Source: Janthinobacterium sp. TB1-E2 (GTDB lineage: Bacteria; Pseudomonadota; Gammaproteobacteria; Burkholderiales; Burkholderiaceae_D). From it: 64,000 nucleotides of DNA. The stretch lies in assembly GCF_036885605.1 (NCBI RefSeq), contig NZ_CP142523.1, positions 1,922,001 through 1,986,000 of the forward strand, in the 5' to 3' direction. Shown here piece by piece: positions 34,996 to 43,876 of the stretch (position 1 is its first letter; every line of letters begins with the position of its first letter). The notes below the pieces were generated by a model that did no database searches, was not told the DNA's origin, and was given only the letters and a program-made list of their open reading frames with translations. A program made the position numbers and the translations under genes.

Positions 34996-35760
34996 TCAAG
35001 CATGGCGCGCCAGAATGGCGGCCGTTTCTTCGATGGCCTGGTGCGCGCGCACAGCCATGGCGTCGCCCAGCATCACCAGCACGGGGCCGTGGTTTTCACC
35101 CAGGCCATGCGCCAGGGCGCTCAGCGTCAGGCGCACGATGCGCTGGTCCGGGCGGCTGCAGTTTTCAATCACCACCACCGGGGTGTCGGCACGTCGGCCC
35201 TGGGCCAGCAGGCGCTGGGCCGTGGCGATGGCTTCGCGGCCACCCATGTATTGCACCAGGGTGTCACAGTCGGGGATGCGCGTCTGGTCCGGTTCGCCCG
35301 GCGCCGTGCTGGACGTGAAAAAGGCCACGCTGCGCGACACGCCCCGTTTGGTCAGCGGCTGCTGTGTGGGGGCCGCGGCCCCCAGGGCCGTGGTAATGCC
35401 GGGCACCACTTCGACGGCGATGCCCGCTTCTTCCAGCGCCCGCAATTCCTCGTCGGCGCGGCCGAACAGCATGGGGTCGCCCCCTTTCAGGCGCACGACG
35501 ACGGCGTGCTTGCGCGCGTTGTCGACCAGTTGCTTGTTGATGAAGGCCTGCGCCGTCGACAACTGGCCGCAGCGCTTGCCGACCAGAATCTTTTGCGCCT
35601 GCGGGCACAGCTCCAGCATCTCTTCGGTGACCAGTGCGTCGTGCAGCACGACGTCCGCCTGTGCCAGCAGGCGCGCGCCGCGCAAGGTCATCAGGTCTTG
35701 CGCGCCGGGCCCGGCGCCGATCAGGTAGACCTTGCCGGGGAGAGATGGGGAGCTGTTCAT
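34996..35760 (-). CDS. cobA: Uroporphyrinogen-III C-methyltransferase (SUMT)
   Basis: A 254-residue SAM-dependent enzyme making precorrin-2 from uroporphyrinogen III, the first step to siroheme. GKVYLIGAGPGAQDLMTLRG, VLHDALVTEEMLELCP, VVRLKGGDPMLFGRADEEL and the PDQTRIPDCDTLVQYMG region match SUMT. It lacks the CysG dehydrogenase/chelatase half. Start at 35760 is behind CAGGAAAGGCAGCC; an upstream in-frame start would add 25 non-family residues. It is the last gene of the sulfate-assimilation operon, 28 bp after cysN, so it supplies cofactor to CysI. Confidence 0.95.
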   Translation of the reverse strand: MNSSPSLPGKVYLIGAGPGAQDLMTLRGARLLAQADVVLHDALVTEEMLELCPQAQKILVGKRCGQLSTAQAFINKQLVDNARKHAVVVRLKGGDPMLFGRADEELRALEEAGIAVEVVPGITTALGAAAPTQQPLTKRGVSRSVAFFTSSTAPGEPDQTRIPDCDTLVQYMGGREAIATAQRLLAQGRRADTPVVVIENCSRPDQRIVRLTLSALAHGLGENHGPVLVMLGDAMAVRAHQAIEETAAILARHA

Positions 35761-35788
35761 GTGGCTGCCTTTCCTGGACGATACGGGA

Positions 35789-37105
35789 TTAGAGTCGAAC
35801 CATGCCGGCCGCGACGGTCTGGTGGGTGACTTCATCGATCAGGATGAAGGCGCCGGTGGCGCGGATATCGGCATACGCGTCGGCCGCCAGCGCCTGCTGC
35901 ACGTTCAGGCTGATGCGGGCGATATCGTTGAGCTTCAAGCCTTCGGCCGGATGGCGCTGCTGCGTATTGATGTCGAGGATCGATTCGATCGCCGTCACCT
36001 TGGCCGCCGTCTGCTTGGTGCCGTGCTTGATCCAGTACTTGCGGCGCAAGTCGAGCGCGTCTTCCGACAGCCAGCACACGTCGGCCACCACTTGTTTCAG
36101 CAGGGTGGCAGGGCGCTCACTGCTCGCCAGCAAGTCGCCGCGCGAGATGTCGAGGTATTCATTGAGCAGCAGGGTCACGGACTGGCCCACCACGGCGGTG
36201 CTCAGCGAGCCGTCCAGGGTGACGATATCCTTGACGGTTGCCGTCTGGCCCGATGGCTGCACCACGAGGGTGTCGCCGATGCTGACCTTGCCCGCCTCGA
36301 TGCGGCCCATGTAGCCGCGGAAGTCGTTCGCTTCGTGGCCGTTGTGGCGCGCCACCAGCTGCACCGGGAAGCGGAACGGGGTGTCGTGCGATTCGTCGTA
36401 GACGGACAGCGATTCGAGCAGCTCGATCAAGGTCGGGCCTGTGTACCAGCCCAGCTTGTCGCCGCGTTCGACGACGTTGTCGCCGGTGAGTGCCGACAGC
36501 GGGATCGGCGTGATGTCCTTCAAGCCCAGCGACTGGGCGAATTCGCGGTAGGCGGCCACGATGCGGTTGTACACCGTTTCATCGTAGTCGACGAGGTCCA
36601 TCTTGTTGACGGCCACGACCACGTGCTCGATCTGCAGCAAGTGGGCAATTGTCGAATGGCGCTTGGTCTGGATCAGCAATTCCACGCTGCCATCGTCGCC
36701 CAGTTTCACTTTCGACACGTCGATCAGGATGATGACGGCATCGGCGGTGGAGGCGCCCGTCACCATGTTGCGCGTGTATTGCTCGTGGCCCGGCGTGTCG
36801 GCGATGATGAATTTGCGTTTCGGCGTGGCAAAGTAGCGGTAAGCCACATCGATCGTGATACCTTGCTCGCGTTCCGCTTCCAGGCCGTCTGTCAGCAGCG
36901 ACAGGTCGACCGTGTCGCCCACCGTGCGCTTGTGCTTGGAGCGCGACATGGCGTCGAGCTGGTCGGCGAAGATGCCCTTGCTGTCGAACAGCAAACGGCC
37001 GATCAGCGTGCTCTTGCCGTCATCGACGGACCCGGCCGTGATGAAGCGCAGCATGCCGCGCTCCAGGCTGTCGGTGAGGTTGGTGTTCTGGATTGCTGCG
37101 TTCAT
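35789..37105 (-). CDS. cysN: Sulfate adenylyltransferase subunit 1 (GTPase)
   Basis: A 438-residue EF-Tu-like GTPase that drives APS formation by CysD. G1 GSVDDGKSTLIGRLLFDSK, G3 DTPGHEQYTRNM and G4 NKMDLVD are intact, followed by beta-barrel domains. It has no C-terminal APS-kinase (CysC) domain, in line with an APS reductase downstream of the reaction. The start shares a base with the cysD stop (TAATG). Confidence 0.97.
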   Translation of the reverse strand: MNAAIQNTNLTDSLERGMLRFITAGSVDDGKSTLIGRLLFDSKGIFADQLDAMSRSKHKRTVGDTVDLSLLTDGLEAEREQGITIDVAYRYFATPKRKFIIADTPGHEQYTRNMVTGASTADAVIILIDVSKVKLGDDGSVELLIQTKRHSTIAHLLQIEHVVVAVNKMDLVDYDETVYNRIVAAYREFAQSLGLKDITPIPLSALTGDNVVERGDKLGWYTGPTLIELLESLSVYDESHDTPFRFPVQLVARHNGHEANDFRGYMGRIEAGKVSIGDTLVVQPSGQTATVKDIVTLDGSLSTAVVGQSVTLLLNEYLDISRGDLLASSERPATLLKQVVADVCWLSEDALDLRRKYWIKHGTKQTAAKVTAIESILDINTQQRHPAEGLKLNDIARISLNVQQALAADAYADIRATGAFILIDEVTHQTVAAGMVRL

Positions 37106-38016
37106 TAGAAATACCCTGCTTTCTTGCGTTTTTCCATCGAGGCTTCGGAAGTTTGGTCATCCATGCGGGTGGCGCCCCGCTCCGTGATTTGCGTGATTGC
37201 CGTTTCGGCGATGATGGCGTCGACCGTCGCCGCATCGGACGAGACAGGGCAGGTGCACGAGATATCGCCCACCGTACGGAAGCGCACGACTTGCGTTTCC
37301 ACCGTTTCGCCTTCCCGCGGCGGCGTCAGATCCGTCAGCGGCACGAGCAAGCCGTTGCGCGGGATCACCTGGCGCTCGTGCGCGAAGTAGATCGGCGGCA
37401 ATTCCAGTTGCTCGCGGGCGATGTATTGCCACACGTCCAGCTCGGTCCAGTTGGAGATGGGGAAGACGCGCATGTTTTCACCGGGATGGACGCGGGTGTT
37501 ATACAGATCCCACAGTTCCGGACGCTGGGCTTTCGGATCCCAGGCGCCGAATTCGTCGCGGAACGAAAAGATGCGTTCCTTGGCGCGGGCTTTTTCTTCG
37601 TCGCGGCGCGCGCCGCCGATGCAGGCGTCAAATTTGTATTCGGCGATGGTTTCCAGCAAGGTGACGGCTTGGGCCGCGTTGCGCGAATCCGTTGCCGGGT
37701 TGCGCAGACGCACGGTGCCGCGCTTGATCGAGTCTTCCACGGAGCCGACGATCAGGCGTTCGCCCAGTTCCGCCACTTTCTTGTCACGGAAAGTGATGAC
37801 TTCGGGGAAGTTGTGGCCCGTGTCGATATGCACGAGAGGGAATGGAAACTTGCCTGGGCGGAAGGCTTTTTCGGCCAGGCGCAGCAGGACGACGGAATCC
37901 TTGCCGCCGGAAAACAGCAGCGCAGGGTTGGCCGATTCGGCCGCCACTTCGCGCATGATGTGGATGGCTTCCGATTCAAGGCTGTCGAGGTGACGCTGGT
38001 TCAAAATATTGCTCAT
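37105..38016 (-). CDS. cysD: Sulfate adenylyltransferase subunit 2
   Basis: A 303-residue PP-loop ATP pyrophosphatase family enzyme that adenylates sulfate to APS together with CysN. LLFSGGKDSVVLLRLAEKAF carries the PP-loop, FPLVHIDTGHNFPEVI and GARRDEEKARAKERIFSFRD the substrate region, and the C-terminus MEKRKKAGYF is conserved. It lies 39 bp after cysH. Confidence 0.97.
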   Translation of the reverse strand: MSNILNQRHLDSLESEAIHIMREVAAESANPALLFSGGKDSVVLLRLAEKAFRPGKFPFPLVHIDTGHNFPEVITFRDKKVAELGERLIVGSVEDSIKRGTVRLRNPATDSRNAAQAVTLLETIAEYKFDACIGGARRDEEKARAKERIFSFRDEFGAWDPKAQRPELWDLYNTRVHPGENMRVFPISNWTELDVWQYIAREQLELPPIYFAHERQVIPRNGLLVPLTDLTPPREGETVETQVVRFRTVGDISCTCPVSSDAATVDAIIAETAITQITERGATRMDDQTSEASMEKRKKAGYF

Positions 38017-38055
38017 ATGGGTGCTTTCTTGTTCTGCTGAGTCTGTTGTGTCTGT

Positions 38056-38772
38056 TCAGGCTGCCACGGATTTGATGCGTATCAGTTTGCCGTCCACCAT
38101 GTGCAGGCCGCATTCCTTGGAGTCGGGGTTTTCCCACCACCAGCGTCCGGCGCGCACATCTTCGCCGGGCTGCACGGCCCGCGTGCACGGTTCGCAGCCG
38201 ATCGACGGGTAACCCTGGTCGTGCAGCGCGTTGTACGGCACGTCGTTGGCGCGGATGTAGGCCCACACGTCTTCTTCCGACCAGTCCGCCAGCGGATTGA
38301 ATTTTGTCATCGCGTGCGCCGCGTCGTCTTCCTGCACGTGCAATTCGGCGCGCGTGGTGGACTGCGCGCGGCGCTGTCCCGTGACCCAGGCCTTGTTGCC
38401 GGCCAGGGCGCGGCCCAGCGGCTCGACCTTGCGGATGCGGCAGCATTCGCGGCGCATCTCGACGCTGTTGTAGAACGCGTTCAGGCCATTTTGTTCCACG
38501 TAAGCGGCCACGGCTTCCGGTTGCGGGCGGTACAAGGTGATGTCGTGGTCGTAACGGGTCTTGACCTTGTCGAGCACGGCCAGGGTTTCCTGGTGCAGCC
38601 GGCCTGTTTCCAGGGAGAAGATGCCGATGGGCAGCTTCGCCTTGAGTATCATGTCGGTCAGCACCATGTCTTCGGCTGCCAGGCTAGAGGCGAACACGGC
38701 CGGCGAAAAGTCCGCGGCGATGCGTGTCAGCGTTTGCTGGGTGGCGTCAATTAAAGTAGAGAGGTCGCTCAT
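38056..38772 (-). CDS. cysH: Adenylyl-sulfate (APS) reductase
   Basis: A 238-residue thioredoxin-dependent reductase producing sulfite. Cys pairs for a [4Fe-4S] cluster are present: RRECCRIRKVEPL and IGCEPCTRAV, and the catalytic Cys is in SKECGLH. These pairs are absent from PAPS reductases of enterobacteria, so APS is the expected substrate. This agrees with the absence of an APS kinase. SLAAEDMVLTDMI and SLETGRLHQETL are the PP-loop-like region. Confidence 0.95.
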   Translation of the reverse strand: MSDLSTLIDATQQTLTRIAADFSPAVFASSLAAEDMVLTDMILKAKLPIGIFSLETGRLHQETLAVLDKVKTRYDHDITLYRPQPEAVAAYVEQNGLNAFYNSVEMRRECCRIRKVEPLGRALAGNKAWVTGQRRAQSTTRAELHVQEDDAAHAMTKFNPLADWSEEDVWAYIRANDVPYNALHDQGYPSIGCEPCTRAVQPGEDVRAGRWWWENPDSKECGLHMVDGKLIRIKSVAA

Positions 38773-38783
38773 GGCTCGCTTTC

Positions 38784-39344
38784 TCAGATGCCGGCCGCGT
38801 TGTCGAGGTCAGGATTCTGGCCTTCGCGCTGGTGGCGGCGGAACAGCGGCGATTTTTGATCCCACGACGCCTGGTAGGTTTCCGAGAACACGGATAAACC
38901 TTTCAGGGCGTCATGGATGCTGCGGTCGGGGCGTGTCGCATACGCGTCGAAGCCGACCCGGTGCATGGAAAACAGCTGGTCGCGCAGCACGTCGCCAATC
39001 GCGCGCAATTCACCTTGGAAACCGAGGCGGGCGCGCAGGTTGAACGCGATGGAATAGCCGCGGCCATCCGTGAATTTCGGGAAGTCCACGCCGATGACGG
39101 GCAGTTGCTCCACGTCGGCCGCCAGTTCTTCCGGGCGCTCGTCGCTGGCCAGCCATACGCCGATGTCGGGCAGGCGAGCGGCCAGGGTTTCGCGCTGGGC
39201 TTGCCATACGAGCAGCGGCACGATGACCTTGCCGGCTGGCACGACCACTGTTTCCGGCGTGTCGTTTTCATCGAGGCGCAGCAAGCCCCAGGTATTCGGC
39301 ACCACGGCGGCGTTCTTGATGATTTCTTCGCGTACTTCAAACAT
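38784..39344 (-). CDS. DUF934 protein of the sulfite reductase operon
   Basis: A 186-residue protein with the DUF934 core: DFPKFTDGRGYSIAFNLRAR, ELRAIGDVLRDQLFSMHRVG and SYQASWDQ-like SETYQASWDQ. DUF934 genes almost always sit directly after cysI in betaproteobacteria, and the protein is taken to be an accessory or partner of sulfite reductase, but its activity is unknown. The start at 39344 overlaps the cysI end by 8 bp; the domain begins there (FEVREEIIKNAAVVPNTW). Confidence 0.9.
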   Translation of the reverse strand: MFEVREEIIKNAAVVPNTWGLLRLDENDTPETVVVPAGKVIVPLLVWQAQRETLAARLPDIGVWLASDERPEELAADVEQLPVIGVDFPKFTDGRGYSIAFNLRARLGFQGELRAIGDVLRDQLFSMHRVGFDAYATRPDRSIHDALKGLSVFSETYQASWDQKSPLFRRHQREGQNPDLDNAAGI

Positions 39345-41025
39345 ATTCGTCTTCTCCCACCAGGTTGCCGACCGTGATCGGCGTTGCATATACGTGTTCC
39401 TTGAACGGCGCCAGGCCCAGGCGCTGGGCCGTGTCGACGAAGCGCTCGCCTTCGTGGCGGTCGCGCACGTAGACGTGCAGCAGGCGGCCGATGACTTCAG
39501 GCATCTGCAGGGAAGAGAACGATGGCCCGATGATCTTGCCGATGGCCGCGTTGTTGCCTTGCGCGCCGCCTATCGACACTTGATACCATTCGCTGCCATC
39601 CTTGTCGACGCCGAGGATGCCGATGCTGCCCACGTGATGGTGGCCGCAGGCATTGATGCAGCCGGAAATGTTCAGTTCGATCTCGCCGATGTCATGCTGG
39701 AAGTCGATGCTGTCGAAGCGTTCCGCGATGGCGGCCGCGATCGGCAGCGACTTGGCGTTGGCCAGCGAGCAGAAGTCGCCACCAGGGCAGCAGATCATGT
39801 CGGTCAGCAAGCCGATGTTCGGCGTGGCCAGGCCATGCGCCTTGGCTTCCTGCCACAGCGTGAACAGTTTCGACTGTTCCACGTCGGCCAGCACGAGGTT
39901 TTGCTCGTGCGTCACGCGCAGTTCGCCAAAGCTGTAGCGGTCGGCCAGATCGGCCACGAAATCGATCTGCTCGGCCGTCGCGTCGCCCGGCGGCACGCCC
40001 GTTTTCTTCAGGGACAGCACCACGGCCACGTAGCCGGGGCGCTGGTGCGGCTTGACGTTGCGCGCCAGCCAGTTCACATAGGCCTTGTTGTCCGCATGTT
40101 CGTTCTTGTAGTCGAGTTCCGGCAAGGCCAGGTAAGCGGGCGGATTGAAGAAGTCCGCCACGCGCTGCATTTCCTCGGCCGTCAGGGTTTCCGGACCGTC
40201 TTTCAAGTCGACCCACTCTGCTTCCACCTGGCGCGTGAATTCTTCCACGCCGATGGCTTTCAGCAAAATCTTGATGCGCGCCTTGTATTTGTTGTCGCGG
40301 CGGCCGTGCAAGTTGTACACGCGCATGATCGCCTGGATATACGTCAGCAAATGCTGCCACGGCAGGAAGTCGCGCACGACGCTGCCCAAAATCGGCGTGC
40401 GGCCCATGCCGCCGCCGGCCATGACCTTGAAGCCCACTTCGCCGGCCGCGTTGCGCACGGCCGTCAAGCCGATGTCGTGCACGGCGATGGCGGCGCGGTC
40501 TTCCTCGGCGCCATTGATGGCGACCTTGAATTTACGCGGCAGGGCGATGAACTCGGGGTGGAAGGTGCTCCACTGGCGCAATACTTCCGCGTACGGGCGC
40601 GGATCGATGATTTCATCGGCTGCGACACCGGCGAACGGGTCCGATGTTGTATTACGGATACAGTTGCCCGACGTTTGGATCGCGTGCATTTCCACGGAAG
40701 CGAGGTCCGTCAGGATATCGGGAGTCTGCTCCAGTTCGATCCAGTTGAACTGGATGTTCTGGCGCGTCGTGAAGTGGCCATAGCCGCGGTCATACTTGCG
40801 CGCGATGTGCGCGAACATGCGCATCTGCTTGGCCGAAAGCAAGCCGTACGGCACGGCGATACGCAGCATGTAGGCGTGGCGTTGCATGTACAGGCCGTTT
40901 TGCAGGCGCAGCGGAATGAATTCCTCTTCCGTCAGTTCATTGGCGATACGGCGCGCAACCTGGTCTCGGTACTGGGCGATGCGTTCTTTGATGATGAGGT
41001 GGTCGTACTGATCGTAATGGTACAT
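39337..41025 (-). CDS. cysI: Nitrite/sulfite reductase hemoprotein (CysI)
   Basis: A 562-residue siroheme/[4Fe-4S] enzyme reducing sulfite to sulfide. The cluster and siroheme Cys are in ICCPGGDFCSLANAKS and NISGCINACGHHHVG. GHFTTRQNIQFNWI and TSGNCIRNTTSDPFAGV bind substrate and siroheme, and AGGGMGRTPILG is typical. No flavoprotein CysJ is encoded nearby, so electrons must come from another donor, perhaps through DUF934 or ferredoxin. It is the first gene of the operon, with ribosome site AGGAA and a promoter 43 bp upstream. Confidence 0.94.
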   Translation of the reverse strand: MYHYDQYDHLIIKERIAQYRDQVARRIANELTEEEFIPLRLQNGLYMQRHAYMLRIAVPYGLLSAKQMRMFAHIARKYDRGYGHFTTRQNIQFNWIELEQTPDILTDLASVEMHAIQTSGNCIRNTTSDPFAGVAADEIIDPRPYAEVLRQWSTFHPEFIALPRKFKVAINGAEEDRAAIAVHDIGLTAVRNAAGEVGFKVMAGGGMGRTPILGSVVRDFLPWQHLLTYIQAIMRVYNLHGRRDNKYKARIKILLKAIGVEEFTRQVEAEWVDLKDGPETLTAEEMQRVADFFNPPAYLALPELDYKNEHADNKAYVNWLARNVKPHQRPGYVAVVLSLKKTGVPPGDATAEQIDFVADLADRYSFGELRVTHEQNLVLADVEQSKLFTLWQEAKAHGLATPNIGLLTDMICCPGGDFCSLANAKSLPIAAAIAERFDSIDFQHDIGEIELNISGCINACGHHHVGSIGILGVDKDGSEWYQVSIGGAQGNNAAIGKIIGPSFSSLQMPEVIGRLLHVYVRDRHEGERFVDTAQRLGLAPFKEHVYATPITVGNLVGEDEYV

Positions 41026-41067
41026 ATCAATTCCTAAAAAAGCCGGGGTGCTGGAAGATTGCCTGGG

Positions 41068-41095
41068 ATTATGTTCTTGATACTGCTCTTGTCAC
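41068..41095 (-). promoter_or_regulatory. Promoter of the cysI operon
   Basis: Minus strand GTGACA (41090-41095), 16 bp, CATAAT (41068-41073), each 5 of 6 to consensus. Transcription would start near 41061, about 36 bases before the cysI ATG, in the 81-bp gap after tauE. Confidence 0.55.
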
Positions 41096-41106
41096 TTGTT
41101 CGGTAA

Positions 41107-41880
41107 TTAATAGATTAGCTTCACTGCCACGCCGGTCAAGGTCATCGCCAGCAGCACTCGTAAAAACTTTTCCGGCACGGAGCGGGCGACCCAGGAACCG
41201 AGCGTGATGCCGGGCAGGGAGCCGACCAGCAAGGAGGCCAGCAATTCCCAGTGGATGGAGCCGAGCCACCAGTGGCCCAGGGCGGCGATGGCCGTCAGGG
41301 GCACGGCATAGGCGATATCGGTGCCCGCCACTTCGGCCGAGCTCATGCGTGGATACAGCATCACCAGCAGTGTGGCGCCGATGGCGCCGGCGCCGATCGA
41401 CGAGACCGTTACCAGCACGCCCAGCACGGCGCCGGCAATAATGGTCGCAGCGGCAAGCTTGTTGCCTTGTAATTGTTTCTCAGGGTGCGCATTGATCCAG
41501 GCCAGCATGCGGCCCTTGAAAATCAGTGCCACGACGGTCAGCAGCACGGAGCCGGCGATCGAGTAGCGGATGATCTGGCCGATTTCCGGCGACAGGGTGC
41601 CGAACGATTTGAGCGCCAGGGTCGCGATGACGGCGGCGGGCAGAGCGCCGATGCACAGGCGCTTGACGATATCCCAGCGGATGGTGCCGCGCAGGCGGTG
41701 CGTCAGCGTGCCGGCGCTCTTGGTGATCGAGGCGAACGCCAGGTCGGTACCGACGGCCACGGAAGGCGGTACGCCAAACAGCAGGGTTAACAGCGGCGTC
41801 ATCAGCGAGCCGCCGCCCACGCCGGTCATTCCTACGAGTAATCCTACGGCAAATCCTGAGACTATATAAGACAAAGTCAT
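41107..41880 (-). CDS. TauE/SafE family sulfite exporter
   Basis: A 257-residue inner-membrane protein with about eight helices. GFAVGLLVGMTGVGGGSLMTPLL (shown in part by its GMTGVGGGSLMTP core) is the signature of the N-terminal repeat, and IGAGAIGATLLVMLYPRM of the second. Members export sulfite, sulfoacetate or related anions. Its position between the CysB-type regulator and the cysI operon supports a role in sulfur anion transport, probably sulfite efflux. Confidence 0.9.
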   Translation of the reverse strand: MTLSYIVSGFAVGLLVGMTGVGGGSLMTPLLTLLFGVPPSVAVGTDLAFASITKSAGTLTHRLRGTIRWDIVKRLCIGALPAAVIATLALKSFGTLSPEIGQIIRYSIAGSVLLTVVALIFKGRMLAWINAHPEKQLQGNKLAAATIIAGAVLGVLVTVSSIGAGAIGATLLVMLYPRMSSAEVAGTDIAYAVPLTAIAALGHWWLGSIHWELLASLLVGSLPGITLGSWVARSVPEKFLRVLLAMTLTGVAVKLIY

Positions 41881-41909
41881 GCTTGCACCCCCAAAGTACC
41901 CGCAATAGT

Positions 41910-41941
41910 AATAAACTTAGTGTTTATTCCAAACTACTAAG
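41910..41941. promoter_or_regulatory. Overlapping inverted repeats between tauE and cysB
   Basis: AATAAAC-TTAGT-GTTTATT (41910-41928, perfect 7-bp arms) overlaps CTTAGT...ACTAAG (41916-41941). Three ATATGC copies follow at about 41954-41976. The 160-bp divergent region is AT-rich. It is a likely regulator-binding region, CysB being the obvious candidate. Confidence 0.5.
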
Positions 41942-42040
41942 TACGCATTTGCTTATATGCGATATGCGTATATGCATGAACGCAAAATCATGGGTGGGGC
42001 GGAAACTCGGCAAATCACGGCAATCTAGGGCAAACCAGCA

Positions 42041-42982
42041 ATGAATCTCCATCAACTGCGCTTCGTGCGCGAAGCGGTCCGGCAGAATTACAACCTGACG
42101 GACGCCGCCAAGGCCCTATTCACGTCGCAACCTGGCGTATCGAAAGCCATCATCGAGCTGGAGGAAGAGCTGGGCGTGGATATTTTTACGCGCCATGGCA
42201 AGCGTATCCGCGGCTTGACGGAGCCGGGCCGCCTAGTGCTGGAGTCGGTTGAGCTGATCATGCAGGAAATCGACAGCATGAAGCGCATCGGCAAGGAATT
42301 CGCGGCGCAGGACAGCGGCAGCTTTACGATTGCAACTACGCACACGCAGGCGCGCTACACCTTGCCCAAGGTCGTGCAAGCCTTCATGCTGAAGTTCCCA
42401 AAGGTCAGATTGTCTTTGCTGCAAGGCAATCCTCGCCAGATCGCCGAGATGGTGCAGCGAGACCAGGCGGACCTGGCCATCGCCACCGAATCGATCGCCG
42501 CCATCGATGGCTTGATTACCTTGCCATGCTATCAATGGGAGCACGTGGTGGTGGTGCCCGTCGATCATCCGCTGCTCAAATCGAAGTCCGTGACCCTGGA
42601 AGAAATCGCCGCTTTCCCCCTGATTACCTATGACAGCGCGTTCGCCGGACGCAACAAGATCGACCACGCTTTCGTGCTGCGCGGCCTGAAACCGGACATC
42701 TTGCTGGAAGCCATCGATGCGGACGTCATCAAGACTTATGTCGAGTTGGGCATGGGGATTGGTATCATAGCGGGTATGGCCTTCGATGCCGAGCGCGACA
42801 AAGGCTTGCGCGCCATCCCTGTCGGCCATCTGTTCGGCATGAATGTGTCGCGCGTGGCCGTCAAGCAGGGCGCGTATTTGCGCAGCTATATCTATACCTT
42901 TATCGAGTTGCTGACGCCGACCCTGAACCGCAAGCTCATCGAGCAGGCGATGAGCGGTGATAAAGAGCACTACGAACTATAA
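42041..42982 (+). CDS. cysB: CysB-family LysR-type regulator
   Basis: A 313-residue LysR-type activator. NLHQLRFVREAVRQNYNLTDAAKAL and TSQPGVSKAIIELEEELGV (in part) form the winged HTH, and GSFTIATTHTQARYTLPKVV begins the inducer domain typical of CysB/Cbl. These bind N-acetylserine or APS and control sulfate assimilation genes. It is divergent from tauE. CysB and Cbl cannot be told apart here without a tree; its place makes it the local regulator of the sulfur block. Confidence 0.9.
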   Translation: MNLHQLRFVREAVRQNYNLTDAAKALFTSQPGVSKAIIELEEELGVDIFTRHGKRIRGLTEPGRLVLESVELIMQEIDSMKRIGKEFAAQDSGSFTIATTHTQARYTLPKVVQAFMLKFPKVRLSLLQGNPRQIAEMVQRDQADLAIATESIAAIDGLITLPCYQWEHVVVVPVDHPLLKSKSVTLEEIAAFPLITYDSAFAGRNKIDHAFVLRGLKPDILLEAIDADVIKTYVELGMGIGIIAGMAFDAERDKGLRAIPVGHLFGMNVSRVAVKQGAYLRSYIYTFIELLTPTLNRKLIEQAMSGDKEHYEL

Positions 42983-43044
42983 ACAATGCATGAAGCCGGC
43001 CGGGCGAGGTGCCTGGCCAAGATTATTTAAGAAGAGAAGAAACA

Positions 43045-43695
43045 ATGATTACCGATCAGCTTGCCAAATATTACGCCACCATCGCGCAGCAGTACGAGCG
43101 CGTCTATGACAAGCCCGAACGCCAGGAAGACCTGGAAGTGTTGCGCGACAAGGTCGCCGACGTGCTGGAAGGCCACACCGTGCTGGAGCTGGCTTGCGGC
43201 ACCGGCTACTGGACGGAAGTGGTGGCCGAGTCGGCCGACTCCGTGCTGGCCACCGATATCAACGATGAAATGCTGGCGCTGGCCCAATCGCGCGGCTTAC
43301 CCGACAACGTCACCTTCGCCAAGCTCGATGCCTTCAACTTGCCCGATGACTTGCTGGGCAAGTTTACGGCCGTGTTCGCCGGTTTCTGGTGGTCGCACGT
43401 CAAGCGCGAAGACCAGGACAAATACCTGAAGCAATTGCGCAGCAAGCTGGGCAAGGACATTCTGCTGGTGCTGATCGATAATTCCTATGTCGATGGCAGC
43501 AGCACCGTGATCGCGCGTACCGACCTGGAAGGCAACACCCACCAGTTCCGCACGACGGACGCGGGCGAGCGCTATGAAGTACTGAAGAATTTCCCGTCAG
43601 ATAGCCACCTGCGCAAGAAGTTTGCCCACTCGGCCCGCGAAATCCGCATGAAGCGCCTGGAATACTACTGGCTGCTGAGCTGCCGCCTGAAGTAA
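43045..43695 (+). CDS. Class I SAM-dependent methyltransferase
   Basis: A 216-residue Rossmann-fold methyltransferase. Motif I is VLELACGTGYWTEVVA; LATDINDEMLALA gives the acidic residue for the SAM ribose, and FAGFWWSHVKRED marks motif IV. No additional domain indicates a substrate. ATG at 43045 follows AGAAGAGAAGAAAC; the upstream in-frame start would add 12 residues across that ribosome site. It stands alone between cysB and the porin gene, with its own terminator. Confidence 0.88.
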   Translation: MITDQLAKYYATIAQQYERVYDKPERQEDLEVLRDKVADVLEGHTVLELACGTGYWTEVVAESADSVLATDINDEMLALAQSRGLPDNVTFAKLDAFNLPDDLLGKFTAVFAGFWWSHVKREDQDKYLKQLRSKLGKDILLVLIDNSYVDGSSTVIARTDLEGNTHQFRTTDAGERYEVLKNFPSDSHLRKKFAHSAREIRMKRLEYYWLLSCRLK

Positions 43696-43707
43696 GCTGT
43701 TGCCGCA

Positions 43708-43735
43708 TGAACCGCCTCCGGGCGGTTTTTTTTCG
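43708..43735 (+). terminator. Terminator after the methyltransferase gene
   Basis: AACCGCC, loop TCCG, GGCGGTT and a run of T. Confidence 0.9.
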
Positions 43736-43876
43736 TCTGTTGTTTTTATCTGACATGACGTTGTGCCAAAAAGCAACATCTTGTCGATGTCATATTGTTG
43801 AAGTATTTGGTGGGCATGATTCGGTTCAGCAGCTAAGCAGCACCACTCTTGTCCAACCTAATGTAGAGAATCTCAA

